From Circinella umbellata (taxonomy: Eukaryota; Mucoromycota; Mucoromycetes; Mucorales; Lichtheimiaceae): a stretch of DNA of 24,022 bases. A program made the translations under genes and the position numbers. Of this stretch, positions 21,474 through 24,022 are shown in pieces; within the stretch, counting starts at the first letter, position 1; each line of letters begins with the position of its first letter. The DNA is taken from the NCBI GenBank assembly GCA_025093555.1, contig JAIWNF010000149.1:1-24022 (forward strand), read 5' to 3'. Below the pieces are notes generated by a model that was not told the origin of the DNA, ran no database searches, and was given only the letters and a program-made list of their open reading frames with translations.

Positions 21474-24022
21474 ATGGTATGCTATTTATCCAACAAAACA
21501 AAAAAAAAACTCGTTCTTCTTTCTTATCATCAATTGTATATATTTACTGTTCATCGCTCTACCTCATTATAGCTTCTTCGAATTCGATCAAAAGAGGGTA
21601 TGAGCCGAATCCAAGTCGAGCCAACCGATACTTTTGCTTCTTTAGCAGAAAAGGTATATATATTATATTGAGGTAGTTATGGGACAGAACAATATATAAC
21701 TAAAAAAAACCCCTCTTAATGAACCCTTCTTCACTTCTTCAAAAGATCGCGTCAACTCTGAAACTTGATAATGCCGATACGATTGCAGTTGGTAATCAAC
21801 CTAGCCCTGATTCAGCTACACCTATTGTACAACTTAAAGAAAAAACCATTGGTTCTACTGAATTAAAGTAAGGTTTTATTCTTTAATATTTGGAAAACTT
21901 TGAGTAGAAATTGGAGGAAGGAAAAAAGAAATGCTTATTCAATATGGTTTAAATGGCTATCACACAAGAACTAGCTCTCTGTTTCATTAATCTTCTTAAT
22001 TTTTTTCTTGTTGGCAATATATTTATATATAGACATGGTGATATTGTCTACGTTTCATTTCCTGAATCAACAAGTACCACAGAGGAAGCTTCTTCTTCAT
22101 CTTCTACCGCAGCTGCACAACAACCGAAACCTAAAGATTCTTCGGGATATATTCCGATTGATGATCTTCAATCTATAAAACAGGATGAAGTAGATAATTT
22201 TCTCGAAAAACAACGTGGACTTATTAAGAGACCAAGAGATACTGATTTGTAAGTGTGTGTCTGTGGAGATCATGGGGGATGTGGATGATAGGGATATAGG
22301 TGGATGGACATATCTTTCTCACATTGACGAACTTTCTCTAAATTTGGATTGTGACATTTTATTATGATTAATTTGTATATACAGCTGTCGTCATGGTGAT
22401 AATGCAATGTGCGATTATTGTATGCCATTAGAGGTAATGATAATAGCTTAGTAAAACATACGGCGAGACACATATGCTAATAGACTATGTATATATATAA
22501 AAGCCATACGATCAAAGATATCTAGAAGAAAACAAAATTAAGCACATGTCTTTTCATGCTTATTTACGACAAATTGGTGCTGCTAAACAAACAAGTGCTC
22601 CGTCATCAGATGTTTTAAAACAACTACCACCTTTGGAAGAGCCAAACTATAAAGTTAAAGTACCATGTACGGGTGGACATGCTCCTTGGCCAGAAGGTAT
22701 CTGTACAAAGTGTCAGCCAAGTGCAATTACTTTACAAAGACAGGTATGTATAAAAAGAAGGATGGAAAGAGGATTTGGGGGGAAAGAGTAATGATAATTT
22801 TTGGGATGTCTGTGTCTGTGTTCCTCTTTGACTGATCATGAAAAAAAAATAGACCTACCGTATGGTTGATCATATTGAGTTTTCATCTGCTGGATTAATC
22901 GATACATTTTTAAACTCATGGCGTAGTACAGGCTGTCAAAGAATTGGATATCTTTATGGTCGTTATGAACCCTATTTGGAAGTCCCTCTTGGAATCAAAG
23001 CCGTTGTAGAAGCCATTTATGAACCTCCTCAAGAGGATCACGTGGATGGTATCAAATTAGCATTACCATGGGATGAAGAACAAACAAGGGTCAACAAAGT
23101 AGCAGAAGCATGTGGCCTCTCCATTGTGGGAATGCTTTTCACAGATTTGATTGATGATGGCACCGGAAAGGGTACTGTTATTCCAAAGCGACATGTGGAT
23201 TCCTACTTTTTATCTTCTCTTGAATGTGCCTTTGCTGCCGAAATGCAAAAACGCCACCCAAGTCCTTGTAAACATTCCGCTACAGGCAAATATGGATCAA
23301 AATTCTTGACATGTGTTGTTTCCGGTGATTTGGAAGGGAATATTGATGTCAAGGCATATCAAGTATCTGAAACAGCAACAGCATTAAAAGATGCGGACAT
23401 TATTGAACCCAGCCGAAAACCATCAGTTATGCGCGTTCATGAAAGTGTATCTCATGAACGGTATGTGCCTGAAGTATTTTACAAGTTCAAGAATGAATAT
23501 AATGTAGTGGTCAAACAATCAGCGAAACCTACATTCCCTGTTGAATATTTGTTGGTTAATGTAATGTATTCAATATCATTGTTAAATCTCTTACTGTTTT
23601 TTTATTTCATAATGAAACTGTACGCTAACAAACAGCAATGAATAACATCTAGGTAACCAACGGTTTTCCCCATGAACCTGATCCGCTTTTCATTGCTTCT
23701 CCAGGATTTACTGTTGAAATAGACAAGCTCAAGATGTCGGCACTTTATCCAAATATTTGAATAATGCTTCTAATCCTGAACAGCTCAAGAAACTCTTATC
23801 TGATTTCCATGTACTTTGTTTATTGCTTCTTTGAATACCCTGAGTCCAAATGAATTTGATACAGTATGTCAAGTTGCTACAAAACGTGATGTACCGGCAG
23901 ATATATTAGAAACATTAGATGGCTGGAAAACATTGACTGTCCTTTTAAAGGAAGCAGGTAAAAAAGATAGGGAAAAAGAGATTTATTTTTAAAAAAGAAA
24001 GAGTAAGATGTTTAGAACTATA
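21474..24022 (+). CDS. NPL4: Npl4, Cdc48/p97 cofactor (3' end outside window)
   Basis: Exons: 21474-21476, 21573-21653, 21746-21867, 22033-22248, 22385-22433, 22504-22743, 22853-23560, and 23653-23957, which then continues past the window. The first coding exon is only the ATG. The following exon starts [14 protein letters not shown], matching the UBX-like N-terminus of Npl4. Zinc site 1 uses Cys142, His144, Cys150 and Cys153. Zinc site 2 uses Cys212, His216, Cys224 and Cys227 ([13 protein letters not shown]). A catalytically inactive MPN domain follows ([14 protein letters not shown] to about residue 470). With Ufd1, Npl4 feeds ubiquitylated substrates to Cdc48 (ERAD and chromatin extraction). 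Two apparent one-base losses, near 23717-23719 and 23819-23821, break the last visible exon. The protein similarity resumes in another frame each time, and they lie outside the palindrome. Confidence 0.93.

Larger units (their letters stand above)
11845..23650. repeat. Right arm of ~11.8-kb inverted repeat
   Basis: Reverse complement of 1-11809, colinear throughout. One size difference beyond single-base noise is an AAT tract (15652-15682) that is about 30 bases longer than its left counterpart. Sequence after about 23650 has no partner in the window. Confidence 0.97.

Noticed and set aside
1..24022. Telomere, tRNA, rRNA or CRISPR array
   Set aside because: No tandem TTAGGG-like array was seen (only an isolated occurrence near 19428), no cloverleaf with A/B boxes was recognised, no rRNA stretch, and no spaced direct repeats.

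Overview
This is eukaryotic nuclear DNA, most likely from an early-diverging, AT-rich fungus. I favour Mucoromycota/Mucorales, but that is inference from style, not from a marker gene. The genes are short and intron-dense: introns of roughly 70-160 nt with GTAAGT/GTATGT-type donors and CTAAT/CTAAC-like branch sites. Intergenic spaces are short and AT-rich, and the proteins carry Asn/Asp/Gln low-complexity runs. All recognisable housekeeping genes are fungal/opisthokont: NPL4, RRN7, TFB5 and VPS27.

The whole window is one giant inverted repeat. Bases 1-11809 (left arm) reappear as reverse complement in about 11845-23650 (right arm), around a 35-base non-palindromic spacer at 11810-11844. Only about 23651-24022 is single copy here. 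Going outward from the centre each arm carries: the tail of an unidentified ORF; a phytanoyl-CoA-dioxygenase-family (PhyH) gene; a divergent HD-domain oxygenase gene; VPS27 (ESCRT-0); TFB5 (TFIIH subunit); RRN7 (RNA polymerase I core factor subunit); and NPL4 (Cdc48/p97 cofactor). The arms differ mainly by one-base indels, many in homopolymers. The breaks are complementary. The dioxygenase and HD genes read cleanly only in the left arm, while VPS27, RRN7 and NPL4 read cleanly only in the right arm. TFB5 is intact in both. This pattern fits a fold-back long-read or assembly artefact with uneven polishing better than an old biological palindrome, though a genuine inverted duplication cannot be excluded from sequence alone.

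The most interesting biology is the divergent dioxygenase/HD pair. The 213-aa HD protein carries what I recall as the full set of diiron ligands and substrate residues of bacterial PhnZ. Its 278-aa partner is a PhyH-type Fe(II)/2-oxoglutarate dioxygenase like PhnY. In bacteria PhnY hydroxylates 2-aminoethylphosphonate and PhnZ then cleaves the C-P bond to give glycine and phosphate. Here the two genes contain spliceosomal introns, share one ~780-nt bidirectional promoter, and that promoter holds a CACGTG E-box, the core of the Pho4/NUC-1 phosphate-starvation site. I read this as a candidate fungal oxidative phosphonate-catabolism (phosphorus-scavenging) gene pair.
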